Shown here: in pieces, positions 53,809 to 64,000 of the stretch | Numbering within the stretch: the first letter of the stretch is position 1 | Layout: the number at the start of each line of letters is the position of its first letter | Origin: Melastoma dodecandrum | Lineage: Eukaryota; Streptophyta; Magnoliopsida; Myrtales; Melastomataceae | Direction of reading: 5' to 3' | Assembly: GCA_029817715.1 (NCBI GenBank) | Contig: JARUPY010000533.1 | Span: 20,001-84,000 of the forward strand | DNA length: 64,000 bases | Position numbers and translations under genes: made by a program | Notes under the pieces: generated by a model | What the model saw: the letters and a program-made list of their open reading frames with translations, nothing else | The model's database searches: none | What the model was told of the DNA's origin: nothing

Positions 53809-56800
53809 ATGATGCCTATGTTCGGAGCTCGGAATGTGCGCGGCTTCAATGACCCCTTACATGTCAACGAGGTACGCAGGCTCATTTCCATTCATGGGTT
53901 CTCCTTGTTTGCTCTGTTGGAGACTAGAGTGCGGGCTTCGGTTGAATTACGGAGTCAGAGTTCTTTTCTATCATCTTGGCGATATGTTGTTTCCCATGGT
54001 GCCTCTATGACTGGGAGGATATGGGTATGTTGGGATCCAGCTCGTGTACAGCTGACCGTGGTCGATATGAATCCTCAGTGGGTGCATGCTACGGTTACAT
54101 TTGTTGAGACTAGTATCTCTTGTCGGATTACGTTTGTGTACGGTTCTAATGTGGCCAGAGAGCGACGTTATCTCTGGCGGTTCCTGCGAGATGCTTCAGC
54201 TCGATGTGCTGGGGAGCCTTGGTGTGTAATTGGGGATATGAATGCTGTTCGGACACCATTTGAAAGGCAGGGTGGTGATTTGACTTGGCATGGTGAGGAT
54301 GAGGAATTCGATGTTGCTGTTAGAGATGCGAAGTTAGAGGATCCACGGTCTACTGGAGAGTTCTTTACATGGACGAATCGTAGAGAAGATACTATCCTCC
54401 AGAAGTTGGATAGGGTGATGGTGAACATGCAGTGGTTGAGAGACTTCTCCGACTCTGTGGCTCGGTTTTTAGCTTCTGGTTGCTCGGATCATTCCCCGTG
54501 CTTAGTATGGTTTATGCAGAGATTACAGGGGCATCGTGTTCCATTCAACTTCTTTGACTTCTGGATGGAACACCCACATTATGAGGCATTGGTTCGACAG
54601 GCGTGGTCAGAGAGGTATGATGGGCGGCCTATGTACGTGCTATACAAGAGGCTTGCCACGCTTAAAGCGAAATTGAAGAAGCTCAATCGGGATGAAATAG
54701 ATGGGTTACAAACGCGGGATGGCGAGGCGAGATTGCATCTCGAGGAGGTTCAGTCTGAGTTGTTAGCCCAGGGTTCGCATGGTGAGGTATCCCTTGTAGA
54801 GCGGGCTGCCGCAACCAGATTTAATTATTTGGCTAGGCTGGAGGAAAGTATGTTACGCCAGAAGGCCCGTGTTTACTGGCTACAGATCAGGGATCGGAAC
54901 ACGGTTTATTTTTTCAGCATGCTGAAGCGGCGTCACAATAGGAACGCGATTATGTCACTGATGAGAGATGATGGAGTGGTGTTATCTGATCCGTCGGAGG
55001 TGAGGGATGAGCCGATCCGGTATTTCAGCTCCTTATTTACAGCAGCACCGCGGGAGGTACAGATTAATCGGGATATGGTGAGGCCAGTTATATCTGGGAC
55101 TATATCGTCCGACCAAATTGGTGGTTTAGTGGCTCCGGTTTTGGCAGAGGAGGTGCGCACAGCGATGTTTTAGCTAGGACGCCATAAGGCACCTGGTCAT
55201 GATGGATACACGGCAGAAGTCTTCAAGGGCTCTTGGGAGGTTGTGGGAGGGCTGGTCACTGAGGCTGTGGAGGCCTTTTTTGCTCGTGGTCGCCTTCTTC
55301 GCGAGGCGAATACCACTATCATATCGCTCATTCCGAAGAAGGTGAACCCGATGGCATTGACGGATTATAGACCTATTTCGTGTTGTAACACCATATATAA
55401 GTGCATCATTCATATACTGGTGAGGCGAGTCAGGAAGGTGCTTCCTGGGATCATCGGTTTGGTGCAGTCGGCGTTTATACCTGGACGACGGATAGTGGAT
55501 AATATCATGGTAGCACACGAGTTGATTAGGGGCTATCATACGGAGAGGAGTCCTCCGAGGTGTGCTTTGAAGATTGATATAAGAAAGGCATACGACTCGG
55601 TCGAGTGGGACATTCTACAGGTGGTATTGGAGTGTTTTGGATTTCCGCATTCATTCATCCAGCTCGTCATGGAGTGCGTTACCACGGTCAGATTCTCCAT
55701 TAGTATCAATGGTGAGCTACAGGGCTTTTTCAGCAGTTCCAGGGGAATTCGTCAAGGGTGTCCTTTGTCGCCATATTTGTTTGTGATGGTCATGGAGGTA
55801 CTTTCTGCCATGTTGAGGAAGGCCGCAGAGTCATCGGATTTTGGCTTTCATTCCCGATGTCGGAAGGTACGACTGTCTCATTTGTGTTTTGCAGATGATC
55901 TGCTCATATTTTCAAGTGGAAAGCTGTCGTCCGTACGTTGTGTATTGGACACATTGTTGAGATTTGGGGATCAATCTGGCTTGAGAATGAATGCACAGAA
56001 GAGTGAGATTTTCTTTGGTGGAGTTCCGGAGGAGGTGCAGACGCAAATTTTGGCTGCTTCTGGATTTGTCCGAGAGGAACTTCCGGTTCGCTATATGGGT
56101 GTGCCTCTTATTACTAGGAGGCTATCTTCAGAGGACTGCACGCCGTTGGTAGATGCCATTGCTAGTAGGATTTGTCATTGGACAAGTAGACATCTGTCGT
56201 ATGCTGGGAGGTTGCAGCTAGTGAACTCGGTGTTATTTGCGACTCAGACATATTGGTCGTCTATATTTCCACTGCCGATGTTGATTTGCAGGCGATTGGA
56301 GCAGCTCATGTCGAGGTTTTTGTGGTCGGGTCCATCGATGGACCACCACAAGGCCAAGGTAGAGTGGAGTACTGTATGCAGGCCGAAAGCGCAGGGGGGG
56401 CTGGGCCTTAAACGGGTTACAGAGTGGAACCGAGCGGCGATGTCGGCACCTCTTCTCGGATCCGGAGGACTCCGTGTGGGCTCGTTGGGTGAGGACATAT
56501 CTTCTGAGAGGCAAGTCGTTCTGGCAGGTGAGACCGCCGAATAGGTGTTCTTGGATTTGGAGACGATTATTGACGTTGAGGCACCTTGTCCGCCGACTTA
56601 TTTCGTGGCGTATGGGTAATGGGAATAGGATTTCCTTCTGGTATGATTCTTGGTCACCATTGGGACCTTTGGTGGACATCTTTGGACGTGAGGAGATCGA
56701 GCGATGAGGGATTCCTTATACGGTTTCTGTGGCAGATTTCTTTTTGGATTCGAGCTGGCGGAGTTATATTGATGACGGTCATATGAGGATTCATCGGCAT

Positions 56801-57370
56801 AGGCGTGCGTGCTTTGACAGACTATATGAGCTCCTCCCGGTTACATGTTACCCATCACCCGGTATACCTGATAAGGTTCTCTGGTCCTTACGGTCCGATG
56901 GTGTTTTCACTATTGCTTCTGCATGGAGATATATTTGCAGCGAATATGAGACTGTTCCTTGTGCTAGCTTTGTCTGGTCTAAGGCTATGGTGCCACGGTT
57001 CTCCTTTGTTCTGTGGCTAGCCGTTTAGAGAAGGCTATACACTTCGGATATGCTCTTTTCTCTCGGTATTTCTTCTTCTTCAACTTGTGCTTTATGTGGA
57101 TTGAGAAGAGAGCGATTCGACCACCTATTCTTCACATGCTCATACTCAGCGGAGGTATGGCAGTACACTCTTGGTAGATTCAGCGCTATTATGAATATGC
57201 TAGTCACACCAGCTGGAGCTACCCTGCGACATCGTCGGCCCTTCATTCGAATGTTTGCAGGATGTGTTTATTATGTGTGGATGGAACGTAGTAAGCGTCG
57301 CATAGGCGAGCGTATGTTGCCTCCTAGGACACTGGCTATATTTATTCTTGCGTCATTGCCACGTACATAG
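53809..57370 (+). pseudogene. LINE-9 ORF2 (APE, RT, zf-RVT), several breaks
   Basis: The endonuclease (VRGFND, LLETR, IGDMNAV, SDHSPC) and linker (53809-55170) are open. A CAG-to-TAG change at 55171 precedes the RT (55243 onward), which has ISCCNTIYKCI, AFIPGRRIVDN, KIDIRKAYDSVEW and a good FADD near 55890. A deletion of about 14 bp near 56440 shifts the frame, with further stops at 56705 and 57026. The zf-RVT (CALCGLRRERFDHLFFTC) is near 57085-57140 and the natural stop is at 57370. Confidence 0.88.
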
Positions 57371-57508
57371 ATTGATTTATCTGTTTTAGGTACGTATATG
57401 GGGCATACGTTAGTTTCTTCATAGCTTGATTTCCAGTGGTATGCCCCTGTTATTTTTGTACATACTATTTTTTGGGTTGTGAATTATTACTTATCAAAAA
57501 AAAAAAAA

Positions 57509-57656
57509 CCCTAAACCCTAAACAAAACCCAAAACCCTGAACCTTGAACCCTGAATCCTGAACTCGGAACCCGGAACCCTGAACCCGGAACCCGAAACCC
57601 GGACACCGGAACCCGGAACTCGGACCCCGGACCCTAAACCCTAAACCCTAAACCCT
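57509..57656 (+). repeat. Highly degenerate telomere spacer, 148 bp
   Basis: Canonical units at both ends enclose CCCTGAA, CCTGAAC, CCCGGAA and CGGACCC-type variants. It is the most diverged spacer of the array, consistent with the oldest internal telomere DNA. Confidence 0.85.
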
Positions 57657-59319
57657 TAGTATCAATGGGGAGCTGCAGGGCTTTTTCAGCAGTTCCAGGG
57701 GAATTCGTCAGGGCTGTCCGTTGTCGCCATATTTGTTTGTGATGGTTATGGAGTACTTTCTGCCATGTTGAGGAAGGCCACAGAGTCACCGGATTTTGGT
57801 TTTCATTCCCGATGTCGGAAGGTGCAGTTGTCTCATTTGTGTTTTGCGGATGATCTGCTCATATTCTCTATTGGAAAGTTGTCGTCGGTACGTTGTGTCT
57901 TAGACACACTGTTGATATTTGGGGATCAGTCTGGCTTGAGAATGATTGCACAGAAGAGTGAGATTTTCTTTGGTGGAGTCCCGGAGGAGGTGCAGACACA
58001 GATTTTGGCTTCTTCTGGATTTGGCCGAGGGGGGCTTCCGGTTCGTTATCTTGGAGTGCCTCTTATTACTAGGAGGCTATCTTCAGAGGATTGCACGCCG
58101 TTGGTGGATGCCATTGCTAGTAGGATTTGTCATTGGACTAGTAGACATCTGTCGTATGCTGGGACGCTGCAGTTAGTGAACTCGGTGTTATTTGCGACTC
58201 AGACATATTGGTCGTCTGTATTTCCACTGCCGATGTCGGTTTGCAGGCGGTTGGAGCAGCTCATGTCGAGGTTTTTGTGGTCGGGTCCATCGATGGACCA
58301 CCACAAGGCCAAGGTAGAGTGGAGTACCGTATGCAGGCCGAAAGCGCAAGGGGGCTGGGTCTTAAGCGGGTTACAGAGTGGAACCGAGCGGCGATGCTGA
58401 AGCACATTTGGCACCTCTTCTCGGATCCAGAGGACTCCGTATGGGCTCGTTGGGTGAGGACGTATCTTCTGAGAGGCAAGTCGTTCTGGCAGGTGAGGCA
58501 GCCGGATAGGTGTTCTTGGATTTGGAGACGATTATTGACGTTGAGGCACCTTGTCCGCCGACTTATCTCGTGGCGTATGGGTGATGGGAGTAGGATTTCC
58601 TTCTGGTATGATTCTTGGTCTCCATTGGGCCCTTTGGTGGAGCTCTTTGGACGTGAGGAGATCGAGCGGTCAGGGATTCCTTATACTGTTTCTGTGGCGG
58701 ATTTCTTTTTGGATCCGAGCTGGCGGAGTTTTGTTGATGACAGTGATATGTGGATTCATCGGCATAGGCGTGTGTGTTTTGACAGGCTATATGAGCTCCT
58801 GCTAAGGTTGTCTGGTCCGATGGTGTTTTCACTATTGCTTCTGCATGGAGGTATATTTGCAGCGAGTATGAGACTGTTCCTTGGGCTAGTTTTGTCTGGT
58901 CTAAGGCTCTGTTGCCATGGTTCTCTTTTGTTCTCCGGTTGGCCGTTCAGAGAAGGCTATACACTTCGGATATGCTCTTTTCTCTTGGTATTTCTTCTTC
59001 TTCAACTTGTGCTCTATGTGGATTGAGAAGAGAGTGATTCGACCACCTCTTCTTCACATGTTCATACCCAGCGGAAGTATGGTAGTACACTCTTGGTCGA
59101 CTTGTGGCGCCGAATTTTCCGCGTAGATTCAGTGTTATTATTAATCTGCTAGTCACACCGGCTGGAGCTACCCTACGACATCGTCGACCCTTCATTCGGA
59201 TGTTTGCTGGGTGCATTTATTACGTGTGGATGGAACGCAATAAGCGTCGCGTAGGTCAGCGTTTGTTGCCTCCTCGGACACTGGCTACATTTATTCTTGC
59301 GTCACTGCCACGTACATAG
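57657..59319 (+). pseudogene. LINE-10 ORF2 C-terminal fragment
   Basis: Encodes the RT from [10 protein letters not shown] through [13 protein letters not shown] and FADD (near 57846), then the thumb and zf-RVT. A single-base loss near 57752, frameshifts near 58350 and 58800 (with a deletion of about 50 bp), and a TGA at 59035 interrupt it. The natural stop is at 59319. Confidence 0.85.
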
Positions 59320-59454
59320 ATTGATTTTATTTGTCTTAGGTACGTATATGGGGTATATGTTACTTTCGTGACAGCTTGATTTCCAGGGGTATGCCCCTGT
59401 GGTTCTTGTACAGACTTTTTTATGGGTAATGAATTATTATTTATCAAAAAAAAA
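57657..59454 (+). mobile_element. LINE-10: 5'-truncated telomeric LINE, lineage C
   Basis: Starts at TAGTATCAATGGGGAG, equivalent to 55701 in LINE-9, inside the RT. It ends in a 9-A tail (59446-59454). The 3' UTR retains the GGGGTATGCCCC hairpin near 59387. Confidence 0.9.
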
Positions 59455-59502
59455 CCCCAAACCCCAAACCCTAAATCCCTAAACCCAAAACCCTAAACCC
59501 TG
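59455..59502 (+). repeat. Telomere-repeat spacer, 48 bp, CCCCAAA variants
   Basis: CCCCAAA and CCCTAAA units with a few extra bases. It is the innermost clear CCCTAAA tract of the window. Confidence 0.85.
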
Positions 59503-59658
59503 ACAGGATTTGGTAAGAGGCATGGTCCGAGCCCGACCAGGAAGCAAAGTTGCCATGCACAAAACCCGTAGAGGAGGAAAGCCGACAACCACCGTCTAGG
59601 GCCTTAAGTAGAAATTAGTGGTAATCCACCCAAGCATGAGGGGGTTAGATGCCTGGTA

Positions 59659-59710
59659 TAGGGTTAGGGTTAGGGTTCATGCGAAGAACTCTAGGCTTAG
59701 GGTTAGGGTT
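59659..59710 (+). repeat. TTAGGG-type repeats, G-strand orientation
   Basis: Two short tracts of (TTAGGG)2-3 at 59659-59677 and 59697-59710, each followed by a similar GAAGAAC sequence. The 6-bp unit and orientation differ from the terminal array. Confidence 0.8.
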
Positions 59711-59976
59711 CAAGGGAAGAACCCTGGGCCTTGTGACCTAGCAAAGTTGAAGGCGGGATTTACAGAGAAGAAGGGTGCGGGCTTGGTCAGAAAGAACGCC
59801 AAATAAACCTATAGGGCCCAATGCCCGAAGCAGAGGATGGCCAATACAGTTAGGGCCGGCTAGGGCCGTTATTGCAAGTAATGGCCCTTATAGCAAGTAA
59901 TGGCTGACGGAAAATTGGAGGACCTTGGATCAGGGTCCGAAAAGGGTGAAACCCCGTTAAACATTGCCCTAGGGCT

Positions 59977-60950
59977 TTGGCTCCGGTAACCAAGCCAAGT
60001 GAAGCGCGTGATAACCCGCCAAGGCAAGGTACTCCGGTGAAGGGAGTGAGCACGGTAACCACAAGGAGGCAAGCAGCACGTTGGGGCGCAACTCAAGGAT
60101 CAGATGGGGAACAGCAAAGGATTCGCCAGCCCGGTACGGATCCTATCATTCAGGTAATCTTGGATGATTCGAAGGATGGCAATAGGCACCGGTCATGTTT
60201 ACTGTCGGACGGTAAAGGGAAAGGACCCATGTTGGATGTGAAGGAAGTGCCTCAGGAGGAGATTTTGCCTAGGGACCCATTACGAGATTGGATTAGGGTC
60301 GACTCGCTGACCACTGATTATGACTCTTTGCGGGCTCGTCACTACTGTCAATGGATGAGGATCCGAAGGCTGCCGAAAAATTTGCTAAGTTAGATGAGTA
60401 TGCAGGTTATGCTTTTGGTGAAGCAGAATCTGATAACTCTAATCATGGCATTGGAGGGAAATGGAGATGGGGAGCCATGAATAGGAAGGGAGGTATTGAA
60501 CGCGTCCGTAGCTGGGGCGAAGGGGGTGGTTGGCTTAAGGGTCCGGACGAGGCGGATGTCACGGATAACTATCTTAGATGGGAGGCTTTGGAAATGGATA
60601 GTGATGGGGAGGAGAAACTCTTCAAGATGATACTATTGCATTACACGCAAATTGGTGAAGCTGCGGCTGAAGGTAACATGGAGGAGCTTAGAAATGTCGG
60701 AATGAAGCTTGGGTAATTGAACGAGGTGTGGTGGCCGCTGGCAGAGGTGAAGTATGGGCCGCAAGCGATTTTTCTTTATTCTTTCAACAGTGCGCTTGCT
60801 AAGGACAAGTTTGATCTCGATGATCCCAAGGCTCGGGGTATGGCACAGAAAGAATGGCGTGCCATGCTGGAAGACGAATATCGTGGACGGTACTGCCCAA
60901 GGCCTAAGCCGCCAGATAGGAAGCAAGCAAGACTGAGGCGAAGGCCGAGC
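59977..60950 (+). pseudogene. LINE-11 ORF3 fragment (LINE-8 type)
   Basis: TTRRQAARWG, DPIIQVI and, after a frameshift near 60350, MDEDPKAAEKFA, FGEAESDNSNHG and GPDEADVTDNYLRWEAL align in order with LINE-8 ORF3. After a TAA at 60714, the frame continues with WWPLAEVKYGPQAIFLYSF and PRPKPPDRK. Similarity stops after LRRR near 60945. It supports LINE-8 ORF3 as a real conserved protein rather than chance open sequence. Confidence 0.72.
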
Positions 60951-61314
60951 GGCCTCTTATCCATGCCTTGGTGGAAGAATATATGCAAGGATCGACAAAA
61001 TATTCAGATCTATTGTCCACCGCTGAAGGGACAACAACAGAAGAACAACTAGCCGCCGTTAAAGCCAAGATTGAAGAACTTTGACAACAATTGTCTGATT
61101 GCATTGGGGCTAAAGCGACCTTAGAGGATTCGCTAGAGTAGACTGTTGCTATCATTAAGGAGGCAGATGAGGACATATCAAATTTGAAGGGGCCATGTCT
61201 GCTTTGAAGAATGCCTGGATAGTCCGTGATGAAGATCGTTGGTCCTTCAATGAACTTCGAGAGCAGCTGAAGATGACTCGTGAAGAGTTTGTCCAATTTA
61301 CCTGGGAAGCTTGA
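60951..61314 (+). pseudogene. Degenerate coiled-coil coding remnant
   Basis: One frame, with several stops and one shift, reads a helix-forming Glu/Lys-rich protein (HALVEEYMQG; EEQLAAVKAKIEEL; then, after a shift, FNELREQLKMTREEF) ending at TGA 61312-61314. It does not match the LINE ORF3s. Lying on the plus strand just downstream of the minus-strand Tat pol, it sits where Tat-lineage elements often have an antisense ORF. A host-gene fragment is an alternative. Confidence 0.4.
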
Positions 61315-61456
61315 TTTCACTCTTCTAGTTTGTTTAGGCTCTAGAATAGGACTTTCCTTCTTTGTAGGACTATCATTTTTTCAAATAAAAGTCCTTTCTT
61401 TTTGAAGTCGTTCATCTCTTATACTCATAGAACCACGACTTTAATATATATTTTTA

Positions 61457-61608
61457 AGCCGTTCACAGTTTATACTCGTGCGGGCCAGGAGTATCACATT
61501 ATCTTTTTATCAAGCCGTTCACAGTTTATACTCGTGCGGGCCAGGAGTATTACATTTTTTGTTTGAGCCGTTCACAGTTTATACTCGTGCGGGCCAGGAG
61601 TATTACAT
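61457..61608 (+). repeat. Tandem repeat, ~54-bp period, near Tat element 3' region
   Basis: Three nearly identical copies of GCCGTTCACAGTTTATACTC followed by GTGCGGGCCAGGAGTAT start at 61458, 61514 and 61567, with weak copies near 61408 and 61638. T-rich stretches separate them. They lie beyond the integrase end of the minus-strand pol, where tandem repeats are known in Tat/Ogre-type elements. No gene is seen between 61315 and 61677. Confidence 0.9.
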
Positions 61609-61677
61609 GATGATTTTTTTTTTCTTTTTTTTTTTATGTCGTGCAGTTTAGGCTCGTGCGACATGGAGCATTATTCT

Positions 61678-64000
61678 TCAGGCGTAGTATCGCTTCAGGA
61701 ACTTCCCATTGATTGGTCCAACTCGTACTCCATCTTGATCAACTATTTTGTAGGCGCCCCCAGTGTAAGCCTCTTGGACTACGTATGGACCATCCCACTT
61801 GGATGTGAATTTGCTCCCGGTCTTGTGCGTGATGATTATCGGTCTTCGTACTGCCAAAACAAGGTCACCTACTTGAAAGGAGTGAGGTCGTACCTTTTTG
61901 TTAAAAGACTTCGCATCCTCGCCTGATAGCATTCAATCCGCTGCTGGGCTTCAAGACGTTTCTCATCCAAAGCTTCTAGTTCCTGCAAGCGCAATCGCGC
62001 ATTATCTTCCTGACAAAGTCCTTCTTGTATGGCTATTCGCAGCGACGGTATTTGTCGTTCAAGTGGAAGGACCGCTTCAACACCATAGACCAACGAGTAT
62101 GGCGTCATTTGAGTCGCGGTTCTGTACGTCGTACAATACGCCCATAGAGCTTCTCCGACTCGTTCATGCCAATCTCTTCTAGCTTCATCAACCACCTTCT
62201 TTAGAAGATTGCATAGCGTTTTATTGAACGCCTCCGCCAACCCGTTTGCGGCCGCATAATACATGGAAGAGTTATATTGTTTGAAACCAAATTGCAAACA
62301 GAATTTATCTATGGCCTTATTAGAGAAATTTCGGCCATTATCTGTAATATAGGTGATCATCGTCTCTTTCTTCACTTCTCGAAAGGATGCGGCTTCAGCC
62401 CATTTGGAGAAATAGTCTGTTGCCGCCATAATATATGAGTGACCCCCAGATGATTTGGGTGTAATGGGTCCTACGACATCTAGCCCCCAGGCCTCAAATG
62501 GCCAAGATGCTATAGTCGGATGAAGTGGCTCGGGCGATTGATGGATGAAGTTAGCGTGAAACTGACATGCTTGACATTTCTTTGTATATTCCATACAATC
62601 CTTTACCATTGTCTGCCAATAATAACCCATCCTCTTCAATTGGAAATGAAGTTTAGGACCAGATTGATGAGCTCCACAAACTCCAGAATGCGCCTCCTCT
62701 AGTGCTTTGGTGGCTTCTTCCACTCCAAGGCATCGTAGGAATACTCCTTCAAAGGATCGCCGATAAAGAGTATTTTTAAAATATATGAATCGAGGTGCTC
62801 TTCTCCTTACATCCACTTTTTGTCGTGGGTCGTTAGGCAGCTTTCCGTGCTCGAGAAAGTCGATGAGTGGTTGTCTCCAATCTTGGTCATCTATGTTACA
62901 AACGGATATGAGATTTATTTCGTTTGTTTCCTCCTTGTCAGGGACCGTTGGAGCCGCCCATGCTTGACATAATCTAATGCTGACCTCCCTATCTACCGAA
63001 GTGAGTGCAGAAGCAAGACTTACCAAGGCATCCGCTTGTGCATTTTCATTTCTCGGTATATGACTTATTGTAATGTCTGGGAACCACCCTGCGAGTTTAA
63101 CCGCATAGTCATGATAAGGCAGAAGCTCTGGCTTACGAACCTCGTATGTGGATAAAAGTTGATTAATCACAAGCTTGGAGTCTCCATATACCCTCAAACT
63201 ATGTACTTTATTATCCATGGCCATTTCCAACCCGAGTATAAGAGCTTGATACTCAGCCATATTATTTGAGCATAACTGAGTGAGGGTATATGCATAAGGG
63301 ATGATATCTCCATCGGACGTGACGAAAACAACTCCAGCTCCCGTGCCTCTTTGTGTTGCTGATCCGTCAAAGAACATTTTCCAGGGAGGGGGAACATCAA
63401 CCAACATTACTTCCTCGTCGGGCAGTTCTTCCGATATTTTCCAACTATCTGGTATAGGATGGTCTGCCAAGAAGTCAGCTAAAGCTTGTCCCTTTATAGC
63501 CTTTTGAGGTACATACAGGATCTCGAACTCTTGGAGCATAAGTGCCCATTTTGCGAGACGACCAAATAAAACTGGCCTTGACATTATATACTTGAGAGGA
63601 TCTGCCCGTGATATGAGACGAACAGAGTGTGCCTGCAAATAATGTCGCAGCTTTTGTATAGCAAACATTAAAGCCAGACAGGTCTTCTCAATTGGAAAGT
63701 AATTCAATTCCGCTCCGGTTAAAGTCCTGCTTAAATAGTATAAAGCATTTTCCTTTCCGTCATCATTCTCTTGGGCTAATAAGACCCCCAATGAGGCTTC
63801 TTGTGCTGCTATATACAATATGAGTGGTTTACCTTGGATTGGTGCGCTTAAAACTGGCGGCTTTGATAAATATGCCTTTATACTATTAAAGGCATTCTTA
63901 CATGTTTCATCCCATTCAAAAGGGGTATCTTTTTTCAGTAGCCGATGAAACGGATGACATCGTCCAGCCAAATTCGATATAAATCTTCGAATATATGCGA
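61678..64000 (-). mobile_element. Ty3/gypsy LTR retrotransposon, Tat lineage, pol fragment
   Basis: Minus-strand pol running off the right edge. Order from the right: end of RT (FISNLAGRCHPFHRLLKK), RNase H (ALYYLSRTLTGAELNY), a second archaeal-type RNase H (MFFDGSATQRGTGAG, NMAEYQAL, YGDSKLV, NAQADAL), then integrase (HSGVCGAHQSG, CQACQ, LDVVGPI, TDNGRNF, NGLAEAFNKTL) and its C-terminal module (FQVGDLVLAV, KWDGPYVV). The double RNase H identifies the Tat group. Integrase lacks about 16 residues before TDNG, and a frameshift near 61890 separates the last module. It is therefore inactive. No LTR is visible. Confidence 0.88.

Larger units (their letters stand above)
52353..57508 (+). mobile_element. 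LINE-9: telomeric LINE, lineage C, without the internal deletion
   Basis: Starts at the last 90 bp of the leader (GGCGACTTTTCC) and includes all of ORF1 and ORF2, a 3' UTR and a 13-A tail (57496-57508). It keeps the endonuclease-RT linker lost from LINE-4 and LINE-5, so it is the reference for lineage C. It is clearly diverged from LINE-1, LINE-4 and LINE-5 and groups with LINE-6 and LINE-10. Confidence 0.9.
59503..60950 (+). mobile_element. LINE-11: fragment of a LINE-8-type element (ORF3 region)
   Basis: The right part (about 60000-60945) is homologous to LINE-8 ORF3. The left part (59503-59976) has no recognisable gene; it contains TTAGGG-type repeats and two loosely similar stretches (GGATTTGGTAAGAGG and GGATTTACAGAGAAG). 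No ORF1, ORF2 or poly(A) is seen. The right side is cut off where Tat-element sequence begins, near 60946-60950. The fragment marks the inner border of the LINE array. Confidence 0.65.

Noticed and set aside
6897..59502. Telomere spacers as assembly chimeras joining separate contigs
   Set aside because: Ten independent junctions show poly(A) in the same phase and orientation, and spacers differ in length and variants. Random misjoins would not give that, although raw reads should still be inspected.
61636..61926. Plus-strand 96-codon frame over the integrase end
   Set aside because: It is antisense to the recognisable integrase C-terminal module, which explains the open frame.

Overview
This window is the end of a plant chromosome. 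It opens with about 4.5 kb of Arabidopsis-type telomere repeat (CCCTAAA)n, the C-rich strand reading inward from the left end. The interior is not ordinary subtelomere: from about 4.5 to 60.9 kb it is a head-to-tail array of eleven plant L1-type LINE retrotransposons (numbered LINE-1 to LINE-11 here), separated only by short stretches of telomere repeat (17 to about 235 bp). The LINE proteins (DUF4283/CCHC ORF1, APE endonuclease, RT, zf-RVT ORF2), the TTTAGGG telomere and a Tat-lineage LTR element at the right edge all point to a land plant, probably an angiosperm; the species cannot be read from the sequence. No host gene, tRNA or rRNA was recognised.

Layout. 1-4545 telomere, with an internal block of the variant CCCTGAA at 3560-3972. 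LINE-1 (4546-6896), LINE-4 (26066-31075), LINE-5 (31100-36943), LINE-6 (37179-38659), LINE-9 (52353-57508) and LINE-10 (57657-59454) form one lineage, called C here, with ORF1 and ORF2 only. LINE-2 (6914-17412), LINE-3 (17431-26042), LINE-7 (38707-44599), LINE-8 (44675-52276) and the fragment LINE-11 (59503 to about 60950) form a second lineage that carries an additional long third ORF downstream of ORF2. LINE-2 and LINE-8 keep what looks like the true 5' end; most others are 5'-truncated directly against telomere repeat. LINE-2's ORF3 holds a 2.57 kb solo LTR (14287-16852) flanked by a 5-bp target duplication. From about 60.95 kb to the end lies a decayed Tat-lineage Ty3/gypsy element on the minus strand with tandem repeats in its 3' region.

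How it fits together. All eleven LINEs point the same way, with the poly(A) tail toward the centromere and the 5' end toward the chromosome tip, and where a tail is visible (LINE-1 to LINE-10) it runs directly into a C-run of the telomere repeat. This is the geometry expected if the G-rich telomeric 3' strand primed reverse transcription of the LINE poly(A) tail, either at the free end or at a nick in telomere DNA. It resembles the Drosophila HeT-A/TART/TAHRE arrays and the Bombyx SART/TRAS elements, but here it coexists with a normal telomerase-type cap. The third ORF has a conserved unknown domain, a basic nuclear-localisation-like segment, a conserved QT[D/E] motif, and repeated helical segments. 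It is the best candidate for an undescribed component.

Condition. Most copies are decayed by stops, frameshifts and internal deletions. LINE-2 ORF1 (7163-8827), LINE-2 ORF2 (8824-12339, with a short in-frame RT deletion) and LINE-5 ORF1 (32214-33611) are open. All statements about mechanism are inference from sequence geometry and recognised families; no database search was possible.
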